Positions 17,047 through 25,829 of a stretch of DNA of 64,000 bases are shown one piece after another. The first letter of the stretch is position 1, and every line of letters begins with the position of its first letter. Origin of the DNA: an uncultured Mediterraneibacter sp. (lineage in GTDB: Bacteria > Bacillota > Clostridia > Lachnospirales > Lachnospiraceae); contig CALWTQ010000011.1 of the NCBI GenBank assembly GCA_944384505.1, positions 1 through 64,000 on the forward strand. Reading direction: 5' to 3'. The notes under the pieces were generated by a model. That model was not told the origin of the DNA, did no database searches, and saw nothing but the letters and a program-made list of their open reading frames with translations. Position numbers and translations under genes: made by a program.

Positions 17047-17972
17047 AAAGCGCGGTGGTCACCGGGGCATCCGGTTTCCTCGGACGCGCGCTGTGCCGGG
17101 AACTTCGGCGCCAGAATTACGAGGTGACCGCAGTCATCCGGCCAGGATCTGCGCGAAGAGAGCGGCTTAAGATGACGCTGGAAGAGACCGCCGGATCCGA
17201 ATGGCGGATCCTGGAGCTTGGGCTGGGAGAATTAGAGGAGCTTCCCTCCCAGCTGGAGGCTCCGGCAAATCTGTTCTTTCACCTGGCCTGGGAGGGCGCA
17301 GGGGGAGTGGAGCGGGAAGATTTTGACATCCAGGAGAGGAATATCGGGCACACGGCTCGGGCAGTCCGGGCGGCGAAAGCCTGTGGCTGCCAAAAGTTCA
17401 TCGGAGCTGGGAGCCAGGCGGAGTACGGAGTGGTCCTGGGACGGGCAAGAGAAAAGGAGACGGCGCAGGATCCATTCTTTATGTACGGAGCGGCCAAGCT
17501 GGCCGCTGGACAGATGGGGAAGATCCTGGCCGCACAGCTTGGTCTGGACTTCCTGTGGTGCCGGATCTACAGTGTGTACGGAGAGGGAGAAAACGAGGGT
17601 ACGCTGGTCCATTATCTCATCGATACCCTGTCCCGAGGCGGCACGCCCCAGCTCACAGCCTGTGAGAACCGGTGGAACTTTCTGCACGTCGCTGACTGTG
17701 TAAGAGCGCTGTGTCTCTTGGGGGAGGCCAGGGAGGCGGCAGGGATCTGCCATGTAGCCTCGGAGGATACTCGTCCTCTGCGGGATTTCGTGGAGGAAAT
17801 CCGGGATGTGGTATGTCCGGAGGGACAGCTTGCCTTTGGGGCCAAGGAGGCGGACAGCCGACGCATACTCTGGCTTGATCCAGACTGCGCCATGCTGAGA
17901 AGCCTGGGATTTTCCTGTCAGGTGGAGTTCCGGGAAGGGATCAGAAGAGAAATGGAAAGTTGGATGAAATGA
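17034..17972 (+). CDS. NAD(P)-dependent SDR / nucleotide-sugar epimerase-reductase
   Basis: Extended SDR with the Rossmann motif TGASGFLGRALCREL near the N-terminus and the catalytic Tyr-x3-Lys in FFMYGAAKLAAGQM, followed by WCRIYSVYGEGE. Length is about 312 aa. The GTG start is 8 nt after AAGGAG and lies inside the end of the ThDP gene, so the two are coupled. If the ThDP enzyme adds an acyl branch, this SDR could reduce the resulting ketone, as YerF does in yersiniose synthesis. That role is inferred from position only. Confidence 0.8.
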   Translation: MERVKSAVVTGASGFLGRALCRELRRQNYEVTAVIRPGSARRERLKMTLEETAGSEWRILELGLGELEELPSQLEAPANLFFHLAWEGAGGVEREDFDIQERNIGHTARAVRAAKACGCQKFIGAGSQAEYGVVLGRAREKETAQDPFFMYGAAKLAAGQMGKILAAQLGLDFLWCRIYSVYGEGENEGTLVHYLIDTLSRGGTPQLTACENRWNFLHVADCVRALCLLGEAREAAGICHVASEDTRPLRDFVEEIRDVVCPEGQLAFGAKEADSRRILWLDPDCAMLRSLGFSCQVEFREGIRREMESWMK

Positions 17973-17993
17973 TAAAATGAGGAGGGGTTGACG

Positions 17994-19118
17994 TTGGAGA
18001 AGCAAATGAAGAGGATAATCGATACACTGGAAACTGCCAAGAGGGAGCAGAATGTCAATGTATTCAACTGGAAGGAAACCTTGAAAGACCGGACGGTGGT
18101 GGCGTTCGGCCTGGGGAAATTTTTTCAGGATGTTTATGAGAGACTGTTTCAGGCGTGCCGGGTTGATTATCTGTGTGACAATAATGAAAAGCTGTGGGGG
18201 AGACTTTACCATGGGCGGACATGCCTGCCGCCAGAGAATCTGACAGAACTCTCCAATGTATTTGTGATTATCGTTATGGGAAATCCCAACCCGGTCCGGG
18301 ATCAGCTGGATCAGATGGGGATTGAAAGCATGCATATCTCGGAGATGCATTTTGAGTATTATTTGAAGGGGACAGATTTAAGTTGGATGGAGGAGGCGCT
18401 TCCCTCTATTGAGGATGTGATGAAAAGACTGAAGGATGAGCAGTCCAGACAGCTCTACACAGAGATCATCTGCCGGAAGCTGGGGGCTTGCTATGCCACC
18501 GTTCCTTACTCCAGCATGTACTCAGGAGGAGAATATTTCCAGCAGGGAATCTGGAGGCTGACCGACCGGGAGACCTTTCTTGATGTTGGCGCCTATCGTG
18601 GAGATACAGTCAAGGAGTTTCTGGAGGAGACAGGCAATCAGTTTCAGAAGGCATATGCAATGGAGCTGAGCCCGAAAAACGCAAGATATCTGCAGAGTTA
18701 TGTGGATTCTCTGGAGGGGGATGTGGCAGAGAGAATTCAGGTCATCTGCGCGGGAGCATGGGACAGTGAGCAAAAAGCCTGGTGCGATGCTTATGGAGAT
18801 ATGGACGGCTGCGCTGTAATGGATGATGAGCGGGGTGAGGCTTGCAGGCTGACAAGGATTGATCAGATCATCCCGCAGGGTGAGAAGATCACAACGCTGA
18901 AGATGGACATTGAGGGAGCGGAGCTCCGGGCACTTGAGGGGGCACGAAGAGTGATCGCGGAAAGTCGGCCGAAGCTTGCCATCTGCTTATACCACCGCCC
19001 AGAAGACTTCTGGGAGATTCCCTTGAAGCTTCAGGAAATCTGTCCGGATTATCAATTATATATCCGTCATCATTCCATGTGTAATTACACGGACAGTGTC
19101 CTGTATGCATCTGTGTAA
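17994..19118 (+). CDS. FkbM-family methyltransferase with N-terminal Rossmann-like domain
   Basis: Probable S-adenosylmethionine-dependent O-methyltransferase acting on a glycan. The methyltransferase part (about 175-374) has FLDVGAYRGDTVKEFL (SAM-binding motif I) and LKMDIEGAELRALEGA, the FkbM signature. The N-terminal part (about 30-120) is a separate domain with VVAFGLGKFFQDV, YLCDNNEKLWG and VFVIIVMGNP, which recurs in the next two genes. I chose TTG at 17994 because GGAGG is 8 nt upstream. An ATG at 18006 is the alternative. Confidence 0.8.
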   Translation: MEKQMKRIIDTLETAKREQNVNVFNWKETLKDRTVVAFGLGKFFQDVYERLFQACRVDYLCDNNEKLWGRLYHGRTCLPPENLTELSNVFVIIVMGNPNPVRDQLDQMGIESMHISEMHFEYYLKGTDLSWMEEALPSIEDVMKRLKDEQSRQLYTEIICRKLGACYATVPYSSMYSGGEYFQQGIWRLTDRETFLDVGAYRGDTVKEFLEETGNQFQKAYAMELSPKNARYLQSYVDSLEGDVAERIQVICAGAWDSEQKAWCDAYGDMDGCAVMDDERGEACRLTRIDQIIPQGEKITTLKMDIEGAELRALEGARRVIAESRPKLAICLYHRPEDFWEIPLKLQEICPDYQLYIRHHSMCNYTDSVLYASV

Positions 19119-19183
19119 ACCCTTTTGTGGATTGTGTGACGACGGATCAAGAAAGAACGATAGATTAAGGAGAGAATAAAGAG

Positions 19184-20332
19184 ATGTCCGAAAGCTTGTT
19201 GAGAGAAAATTTGATCCATATCATTGAGAGAGCAAAGAAGACCAGCGGCTACTGCAAGCAGGCAATGATCCGTTCTCACAAAAATGTCTGCGTGTATGGT
19301 CTGGGGAAATTTTTTGAGGATGTATTCGAGGAAAGAAATTTCAAAAACAGATTTGGAGTAAACTATCTGTCTGACAGAGATGAGAATAAGTGGGGGAAAA
19401 CCATTTACGGAATTGAGACGGTTCCTCCAGAAACCCTGAGATCCATCCCGGATCTGGTAGTGATCATTTTAATTGGAATGGGGGAGGGGACAGTTGAACT
19501 GGAAGAACAATTTCTCCGCTGGGGAATTCCCTTTGTAAATGGGACAGAACTGTTGCTGGAAATCGCTCTGGGCGAGCCGGTGAGCAGAGAAATGTTTGAT
19601 GAACATACGATCTTGGACGTGTTTGACAGCCTTGGTTCTGAGCAGTCGAAGGAAATTTATACAGAGTTGCTGGCGAACCGCCTGACGCCGGAACTCAGGG
19701 CGAAGAATTATCAGGAACTTTATTCTCATTCGTCGGATTACTTTGACAGGGAGTGCCTTTCGTTTACGGATCAGGAAGCCTTCGTCGACTGCGGAGGATA
19801 TACGGGAGATACGATTGAATCCTTTTTAAAGGAGATGGAAGCGTTCCAGGCAATCTACAGTCTGGAACTGGATGAGGACAATTATCAAAAACTGTGCCGT
19901 TATGTGGATACGCTGCCCAAAGAGATCCGACAGAAGATTACCTGTTACCGGCTTGGCGTGTGGGATGAGAAGACAACGGTGTCCTACGGGAACGAGACAG
20001 ATTCGCCGCAGGAGGCCAGCAGCATCCTGAAAACGAGTAATGAGAAAACGGTGGAGGCAGACCGGCTGGACCATATACTGGAAGAGAAGCCTGTGACATT
20101 TATTAAGATGGATATCGAGGGGGCGGAGCTTCGGGCCTTGAAGGGGGCGCAAAGGATTCTGAAGGAACAAAAGCCCAAGCTTGCTATCTGCTTATATCAT
20201 AAGGTGCAGGATTTCTGGGAGATTCCTTCTTATCTGAAGGAAATTGTTCCGGAATACCGGTTTGAGGTCAGGCACCACTTCTGGCTGTCATTATATGGAA
20301 CAGTGTTATACGCACAGTATCCGGAAACATAG
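19184..20332 (+). CDS. FkbM-family methyltransferase, paralogue of the preceding gene
   Basis: Same two-domain layout as its neighbour. The N-terminal Rossmann-like part has VCVYGLGKFFEDV, YLSDRDENKWG and VVIILIGMG. The C-terminal methyltransferase has FVDCGGYTGDTIESFL and IKMDIEGAELRALKGA, and ends with a similar tail (AICLYHKVQDFWEIP). The two genes are clearly an old tandem duplication, diverged at roughly half their positions by eye. Start ATG follows AAGGAGAG. Two methyltransferases suggest two methylation sites or two sugars on the glycan. Confidence 0.82.
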   Translation: MSESLLRENLIHIIERAKKTSGYCKQAMIRSHKNVCVYGLGKFFEDVFEERNFKNRFGVNYLSDRDENKWGKTIYGIETVPPETLRSIPDLVVIILIGMGEGTVELEEQFLRWGIPFVNGTELLLEIALGEPVSREMFDEHTILDVFDSLGSEQSKEIYTELLANRLTPELRAKNYQELYSHSSDYFDRECLSFTDQEAFVDCGGYTGDTIESFLKEMEAFQAIYSLELDEDNYQKLCRYVDTLPKEIRQKITCYRLGVWDEKTTVSYGNETDSPQEASSILKTSNEKTVEADRLDHILEEKPVTFIKMDIEGAELRALKGAQRILKEQKPKLAICLYHKVQDFWEIPSYLKEIVPEYRFEVRHHFWLSLYGTVLYAQYPET

Positions 20333-20359
20333 AAGGGAATAAAGAGAAAAGAGGAGAAA

Positions 20360-21870
20360 ATGAAATACGGATTACTGGATTATACTACAAGTTTGCAAAA
20401 TACCGGGAATTTTTTCAGCTGGCGGGAAGCATCGAGGCCTATAAAAGAATGGAAATTCCGCAGGAAGATATCATAAGGATCGAGTGGAACAAACTGGATC
20501 AGTATGACGGAGAATACTGTATCCTTCCTATGAACGGCTATTTTAATGATTATGACTGGCTAAGCAGTAAAAAACAGAAGCGGAAAATCTTGTCGGAAAA
20601 GATCATTCCTGTTTTCATTGGTATGCATGCCGCCAGGGAGAGGCAGGTGGCAGAATTCAAGGAGTACAGTCACTTTGGCCCCTTTGGATGCAGAGATGTA
20701 GAGACGATGAAAGCGTTTCGCAGGGCAGGCATGGATGCTTATGTCAGTGGATGTCTCAGTATCTGCGTGCCTAAGATTGAGAATCCAACGGGAACAAAGA
20801 CTTTCCTGTTGGATGTTCCGGATGAAGCCTATCCTTTTATTCCAGAGGAAATTTTAAAGGATGCAGTGGAACTTCCCTCCACTTTCCGATTATTTGAAAA
20901 GTTGCGGGGAGACAGTGAAAAAAGAATGGAATCTTTTGATGTGTGCTATGGAGAGTATAGTGAGCAAAGTAGAGAGGACTGTCTTTCTTTTCTGGATGAG
21001 ATGGTTCGCCGAATGAAAAGTGAGGCGAAGCTGATCGTCACCAGCAGACTCCATGTGGCGCTTCCTTTTACAGCGATGGGAATCCCGGTGATCACACTGC
21101 ATAAATCGATGGGAGACATGAGGGATTTACGGTTCTCTGGCCTGGACAGGCTTATCAACTGCTATCACCCACCAGAATATGCCGATATCGATTGGAATCC
21201 CAAGGCTCCTGATCTGGAGGATCTGAAAGAGAAGACGATCCGAACGACTGTAAATATGATCCGGCGGGCGGCGGAGAAATACGGAGATCTGTGTGAATTA
21301 AGCGATTTTTACGAGGAGTATGCGGCGAAGAGGATGTATTATCTGGGACCCCATGTATCCTATCTGACAGAGGCACAGAAGCAGGAATTCATCCTCCGTC
21401 AGGGAGAGACGAGAGGATATTGTGACGAGACGAACTGGCTGGAGTTCGTTACAAATAAGACATTGAAAAAATCGCACTTAATCGTGTATGGCGCTGGAGA
21501 TGCGGCAAGATGGATGCTGAGAAGATATCAAAAGTATTGCGACCAGGCGCTCACGTTTGATCTTGTGGATGGAAATGAGGAGAAATGGGGAAAGCGGATG
21601 GAGATAGACACCTATGATAGGATGTGCCTTTTTTCCTATGAGATCAAGTCCCCGGAGATCATCCGGAATTATGAGAAGGAGTCACTGCTTATCATTGTTG
21701 CGGCGAACAATTATTTCCTAGACAGTGGGCGGGCAATCGCGAAGGTGCTGATGGAAGAGTTTGGTCTTCGGGAAGAGAAGCACTTTTTCATGTTGGACAA
21801 GTTAAACAATAGTATGTCGATAAAAATCACAGAAGCGGCTTGCACTGTCGAGCAGTCGGATTGGCTGTAG
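20360..21870 (+). CDS. Polysaccharide pyruvyltransferase-like protein, frameshifted near the N-terminus
   Basis: With RBS GAGGAG, the ATG at 20360 opens MKYGLLDYTTSLQNTGNF, a typical start for this family, but stops after 38 codons at 20476. From 20416 the +1/-1 frame continues FQLAGSIEAYKRMEIPQEDIIRIEW without a break to 21870. The switch falls on a run of six T residues (20410-20415); seven or four would keep one frame. The body has IVTSRLHVALPF and GIPVITLHKS, expected of polysaccharide pyruvyltransferases. A C-terminal Rossmann-like domain (VYGAGDAARWML, VDGNEEKWGKR) resembles the N-terminal domain of the FkbM neighbours. As assembled, only an internal start (20449) gives a long product. 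Confidence 0.72.
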
Positions 21871-21901
21871 ATTTGCCTGAATTGCGTGAAAGGAGAGGAA
21901 A

Positions 21902-22969
21902 ATGCCGATGGAAAAGAAATATCGTCCGCTTGTGACGATTGCGATTCCCAATTATAATTATGGCCACTATTTGGAGTATTGTCTGGACAGTGTCCTGAAC
22001 CAGACCTATGAAAATCTGGAGGTTTACTTCAATGATAATGCCTCCACAGACAATTCTTATGAGATAGCCCTTGCATATCGTGAGAAGTTCCGCAAAAAAG
22101 GCATCTATTTCAGAGTCTCAGAAAATAAGAGAAATTTGGGGAGTGATAAAAACACAAATATAGCCAATCGGGACGCCGAAGGTGCATATGTCTATACATT
22201 GGCCAGTGACGATGCCATTGCGCCGAATTTTATCGAACGGTGTATGGATGTTTTTATAAAGTATCCAAATGTAGGGACTGTGATCGTAAACCGCGAGGAG
22301 ATCGATGAAACCGGAAGGATCAAAAAACAACCTCCATTCTATGATACCAGCTGTATCATTCCCAAAGAAGAGCAGTGTGCAGTCTATATGATGGCAGGGA
22401 TCGCGATCCCTGCGCAGAGGATGTTCAGAAGAGAGATGGTGGGTCAGGTAAAAGCTTTTTGGAGAAACTGGAATGTGGCCGGCGACTGGTATAATAATTT
22501 CCTGTTGGCTCTGGTCGGCGATGTGGCGTATATTAAGGAGGATCTGGTGCAGTACCGGGTACATTCCGGCAATGAGACCACAGAATCAGAACGGAATCTT
22601 CTGGGAGTCACTGAGCATTATCAGTTGATCCATTCATTTGTAGATCTTTCCAGGGCATATGGATTTACGAAACCAATCCAGCGGTATGAAGCGGCGATAG
22701 AAAAGTTGGGGAGTATGTGTCTGAGATATGCTTTGAAGATGTTGAAAAATAAGAGAAATGATGTGGCGCAGCGCTATCTTCTGCAGGCGCCAGTGTGGAA
22801 GAAAGATATTACGGAGGATGAAAGGTATAAGATTCTGACAAGATGTGTGGATCTGAAGGGGACTGATCTGGAGCGGGAAGTCAAAAGATTTGAAGAGAAG
22901 TATGAGTTAAACCGGTCAGTTTCCTACGCCCCGCCAGAGGGCTTTATTCCACTGGAGGAGAGGAGATGA
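21902..22969 (+). CDS. Family 2 glycosyltransferase
   Basis: GT-A fold transferase: VTIAIPNYNYGHYLEYCLDSVLNQTY at the N-terminus (here given as VTIAIPNYNYGH then LDSVLNQTY), the nucleotide-binding FNDNASTDNSYEIA, and the metal-binding motif ASDDAI near residue 100. The C-terminal part includes WNVAGDWYNNF and a helical tail. The length of 355 aa is usual. RBS AAGGAGAGG lies before the ATG. It probably adds one sugar of the surface or flagellin glycan; donor and acceptor are unknown. Confidence 0.88.
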   Translation: MPMEKKYRPLVTIAIPNYNYGHYLEYCLDSVLNQTYENLEVYFNDNASTDNSYEIALAYREKFRKKGIYFRVSENKRNLGSDKNTNIANRDAEGAYVYTLASDDAIAPNFIERCMDVFIKYPNVGTVIVNREEIDETGRIKKQPPFYDTSCIIPKEEQCAVYMMAGIAIPAQRMFRREMVGQVKAFWRNWNVAGDWYNNFLLALVGDVAYIKEDLVQYRVHSGNETTESERNLLGVTEHYQLIHSFVDLSRAYGFTKPIQRYEAAIEKLGSMCLRYALKMLKNKRNDVAQRYLLQAPVWKKDITEDERYKILTRCVDLKGTDLEREVKRFEEKYELNRSVSYAPPEGFIPLEERR

Positions 22970-22973
22970 CAGG

Positions 22974-25313
22974 ATGGAAAAACAGGAGTATCTGGAAGAG
23001 ATCCGGGCTTGCAGAGACCAGATGAACCAGGAGAACGCGGACGCGATTCTTGCCAGGCTGGAAGCGCTGGAGAAGCTGAAGCCTGTGCGGGCAGAATGGT
23101 ACCTGGCCAAGGCGGAGGCGACCTATCTGAAGACCGGCGATGCCGAGGAAGTCAACCGGATTCTGGCAGGGAAGGTATGGGATCTGTATAACTATGACGG
23201 AGTCTGTGAGATAAATGAATTTTACCTTCGGGTGGATGAAGAGCAAGGGTACGATATGGACTGGGCAAGAACCAGGATGAGTTTGGCTCTTTTTCGTCAG
23301 TGGTGGGGAATCGCCAGTGAGGAAGACTGTCTTTTCGCAGAGGAGAAGGAAGAGAAGGAGGCTGCCGATTATCAAAGCTTTCTTGCGGGGGATCACACCG
23401 AAGAGCAGATTAAGGCGCTGTTTTGGAACAGCCATCTGGAGAGCGATTTTGTGGAGGAGGTATTGTACGACAGGCTCTCCCAGAGTCTGTATTCCCATCC
23501 TTCCCGTGTCTTTGGATGGGTGAGGGAGATCTCCAACATGGGATATCTGATGGAGAAGCTGGACTGCCGGGAGGAGACGCCGGTGATCATCGCCGCTCAG
23601 GGGGAAGGTGACCGGCTGCAATGTCTGGCTGCGGCCCATGCGCTGACGCTGCTTGACAGACAGGTCTGTTTTGTGGACGCTCCGGTGCGAGTCCAGACAG
23701 AGGGGGACATCTCCATCGAGGATACCCTTGCGGTGACGCTGGACAATTGTGAGGAGAGAGGGAAGATGCGGATCTTTCATCCGGTGGAACTGTCCGATGG
23801 AGAAGGCGAAGAGGCAGAGAGCAATATCGATTATGTGATACAGAAGATCTGCCAGGAGTATGTGGGGGAAGGCTGCGCTTTGATCCTGTGCGCGGGCGTG
23901 CTTCTGGATGCGCTGTCCAGGAGCCGGCTTCTCAGGAAGCAGATGGGGAGGCTCTACAGTTTTCGGTCGGACTATACGGAGGAACGGACCTTATCCTTTG
24001 GCTGGGTTGGAAACTATCTTGCCTACATCAGTGAACTGTACTGCATGGATGCGCCCGCTGCCGTGTCCGCCCCTTCCCGTTGCCGGTTCTCGATCGTCCT
24101 TCCGACAAGGGGAAGCGCGGCTACGCTGGAGTATACCCTTAAGACCTGCCTGGAGCAGCGGTATGAGGGAAGCTATGAGGTGATCATAAGCGACAACTCG
24201 CCGGGGGGAAGCCATGAGATCCAGGAACTGTGCCGGAAGATGGAAGACCCGCGGATTGTCTATGTGAAGACGCCCCGTGATTTGCAGCTGGCAAAAAGCT
24301 TTGAGTTCGCCATCCTCCAGGCAGGGGGGGACTATGTGCTGACGCTTGGGGCGGACGATGCCCTGCTGCCCTGGACCCTGGAGGTTCTGGAAGAGGTGAC
24401 AAGAGCACACCCAAAGGAGGAAATCCTCCAGTGGGATCGGGGCTTCTACGCATGGCCCGGGTTCAACGGAGGCCAGGAGAATCAGTTTGTGATCCCTGGC
24501 TCATACCGGAGAGGGGAATACGGCTGCTCATATCTGGAGCGAGATCAGTATCTGGTGTCCATCCTAAAGCAGCCTCAGTCCATGTATCTTCTGCCTACAC
24601 TCTATATCAACTCCTGCTTTAAGCGAAGCTACCTGCAGACGTTGATGGATCGGACAGGACGCCTCTGGGACGGCATCTGCCAGGATCTGTATATGGGTGT
24701 AGTGACAGCGATTCTCCATGAGCGGATCCTACATCTGTCGTACCCTTTGGCCATTGCCGGGATGAGCGGAAACTCTGTTGGAGCCCGGTCCAAGACGGCG
24801 AGAACTACATCGGAGGACTTTGACAAGGAGCGAACACAGATACAGCGGGAGCAGAATGTGGGAGGCTACTGTATGAGCGGAACGGAGCGTTTGCTCCCGA
24901 TGACGGTGGGAACGGACACCCACTCTTTGTATCTCTCGCTTCTGAGGGCTGTAACGATCGGCCTGCTTTCAGAGAAATGCCTGACGGAGGTTTTTGACTG
25001 GAAACAGTTCTTCCTGAACCTGGCAGGGGAACTGGATGTAAGGGACGTAGTTTTCGACAGGAAGATCCATGAGATGCGGTATGCGGCCATGTGGCACGGG
25101 GAAGAATTCCTGGCCTGGTTTGATGAAAGAATCTATCACCGCTGCCTGGTTCCGGGGATTATCGATGAAAAGAAGATCCAGAAACGCTTTTGGAAGAAAA
25201 CTTATCAGGAAGGCCCCGTCAAAGGAGGGGGAAAGATTCTGGACGCGTCAAAACGTGGAGTCCGAAATGTGTGGGAGGCAGCGCGGCTGTTTGCCCGTGA
25301 GACAGGATTATAG
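22974..25313 (+). CDS. Large protein with TPR-like N-terminus and C-terminal family 2 glycosyltransferase domain
   Basis: The C-terminal part (from about residue 370) is a GT-A glycosyltransferase: FSIVLPTRGSAATLEYTL, VIISDNSPGGSHEI, LTLGADDALLPW. The first 370 residues are helical and acidic, with a TPR-like beginning (YLAKAEATYLKTGDAEEV) and a middle segment of unknown fold (ETPVIIAAQGEGDRLQCLAA). The 779-aa length and two-part build suggest a dedicated transferase that recognises a protein or large glycan. It is the last gene before the hairpin at 25322 and the internal 34-bp repeat. RBS GGAGGAGAGG is about 8 nt before the ATG. Confidence 0.82.
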   Translation: MEKQEYLEEIRACRDQMNQENADAILARLEALEKLKPVRAEWYLAKAEATYLKTGDAEEVNRILAGKVWDLYNYDGVCEINEFYLRVDEEQGYDMDWARTRMSLALFRQWWGIASEEDCLFAEEKEEKEAADYQSFLAGDHTEEQIKALFWNSHLESDFVEEVLYDRLSQSLYSHPSRVFGWVREISNMGYLMEKLDCREETPVIIAAQGEGDRLQCLAAAHALTLLDRQVCFVDAPVRVQTEGDISIEDTLAVTLDNCEERGKMRIFHPVELSDGEGEEAESNIDYVIQKICQEYVGEGCALILCAGVLLDALSRSRLLRKQMGRLYSFRSDYTEERTLSFGWVGNYLAYISELYCMDAPAAVSAPSRCRFSIVLPTRGSAATLEYTLKTCLEQRYEGSYEVIISDNSPGGSHEIQELCRKMEDPRIVYVKTPRDLQLAKSFEFAILQAGGDYVLTLGADDALLPWTLEVLEEVTRAHPKEEILQWDRGFYAWPGFNGGQENQFVIPGSYRRGEYGCSYLERDQYLVSILKQPQSMYLLPTLYINSCFKRSYLQTLMDRTGRLWDGICQDLYMGVVTAILHERILHLSYPLAIAGMSGNSVGARSKTARTTSEDFDKERTQIQREQNVGGYCMSGTERLLPMTVGTDTHSLYLSLLRAVTIGLLSEKCLTEVFDWKQFFLNLAGELDVRDVVFDRKIHEMRYAAMWHGEEFLAWFDERIYHRCLVPGIIDEKKIQKRFWKKTYQEGPVKGGGKILDASKRGVRNVWEAARLFARETGL

Positions 25314-25321
25314 AAGGCAAT

Positions 25322-25357
25322 GGGGAAGGCGAGACTCGTATGAGTCACGCCTTCCCC
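25322..25357 (+). terminator. Strong hairpin closing the glycosylation operon
   Basis: GGGGAAGGCG pairs perfectly with CGCCTTCCCC, and inside it GACTC pairs with GAGTC around GTAT. It starts 9 nt after the last glycosylation gene and 21 nt before the internal 34-bp repeat. No T run follows immediately. Confidence 0.78.
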
Positions 25358-25377
25358 TGAAATTTATCCTTTATAAA

Positions 25378-25411
25378 GAGATGAGCAGGCATTCTGATAT
25401 AATATGATATC
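25378..25411 (+). repeat. Internal third copy of the 34-bp half-site
   Basis: It starts GAGATGAGCAGG and ends ATAATATGATATC, is preceded by AA, and has the same orientation as the left-end copy (one mismatch). It shares extra flank (GTCYGT after GATATC) with the right-end copy, which the left-end copy lacks. It separates the flagellin block from the mobilizable block. Confidence 0.88.
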
Positions 25412-25487
25412 GTCTGTTTTCTATTTTTAGAAAAAAATAATTGCATAAGTATTTTCGGTAAGATTATAAAAGAAAGAAGGTGCTGAT

Positions 25488-25829
25488 ATGTCTGTGACAA
25501 CGAGTAATCTGGTCATGCAGTATGTCGAACTGCTCAGTAAAATATATGGAGATCATTTAAAGACGGTGATCCTGTACGGATCTTATGCAAGAGGCGATTA
25601 TACGGAAGATTCCGACATAGATATTATGGTGCTTCTGGATTTGAGCGATATGGAGATCAAAAAGTATCGGCATGATTTGTCTGGAATGACTTATGATTTT
25701 AATATGGACTACGATTTGGATATTAAGCCGATAGCAAAGAATAAGGCGCATTTTAACAAGTGGGTGGGTGTATACCCATTCTATTCAAATGTGGAAAGGG
25801 AGGGGGTAAAGTTATTTGACGCAGCATAA
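25488..25829 (+). CDS. MNT-type nucleotidyltransferase (antitoxin of MNT/HEPN pair)
   Basis: Minimal nucleotidyltransferase with the active-site signature VILYGSYARGDYTEDSDIDIM, that is GSYARGD followed by Asp-x-Asp (given here as GSYARGD...DSDIDIM). The length is 113 aa. Family members pair with HEPN proteins and neutralise them, in some cases by adding AMP residues. The following gene is a HEPN homologue that overlaps this one but carries an internal deletion, so this copy may have lost its partner. A plausible promoter (TTGCAT, 17 nt, TTATAA) lies at 25441-25469. RBS AGAAGG. Confidence 0.85.
   Translation: MSVTTSNLVMQYVELLSKIYGDHLKTVILYGSYARGDYTEDSDIDIMVLLDLSDMEIKKYRHDLSGMTYDFNMDYDLDIKPIAKNKAHFNKWVGVYPFYSNVEREGVKLFDAA

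Noticed and set aside
17232..18350. 372-codon minus-strand frame opposite the SDR and FkbM genes
   Set aside because: Spans two real genes and their junction. No RBS or motif.
25378..25411. TATAAT in the 34-bp repeat as an invertible promoter
   Set aside because: No acceptable -35 lies 16-18 nt upstream in any of the three copies, so promoter function is not supported.
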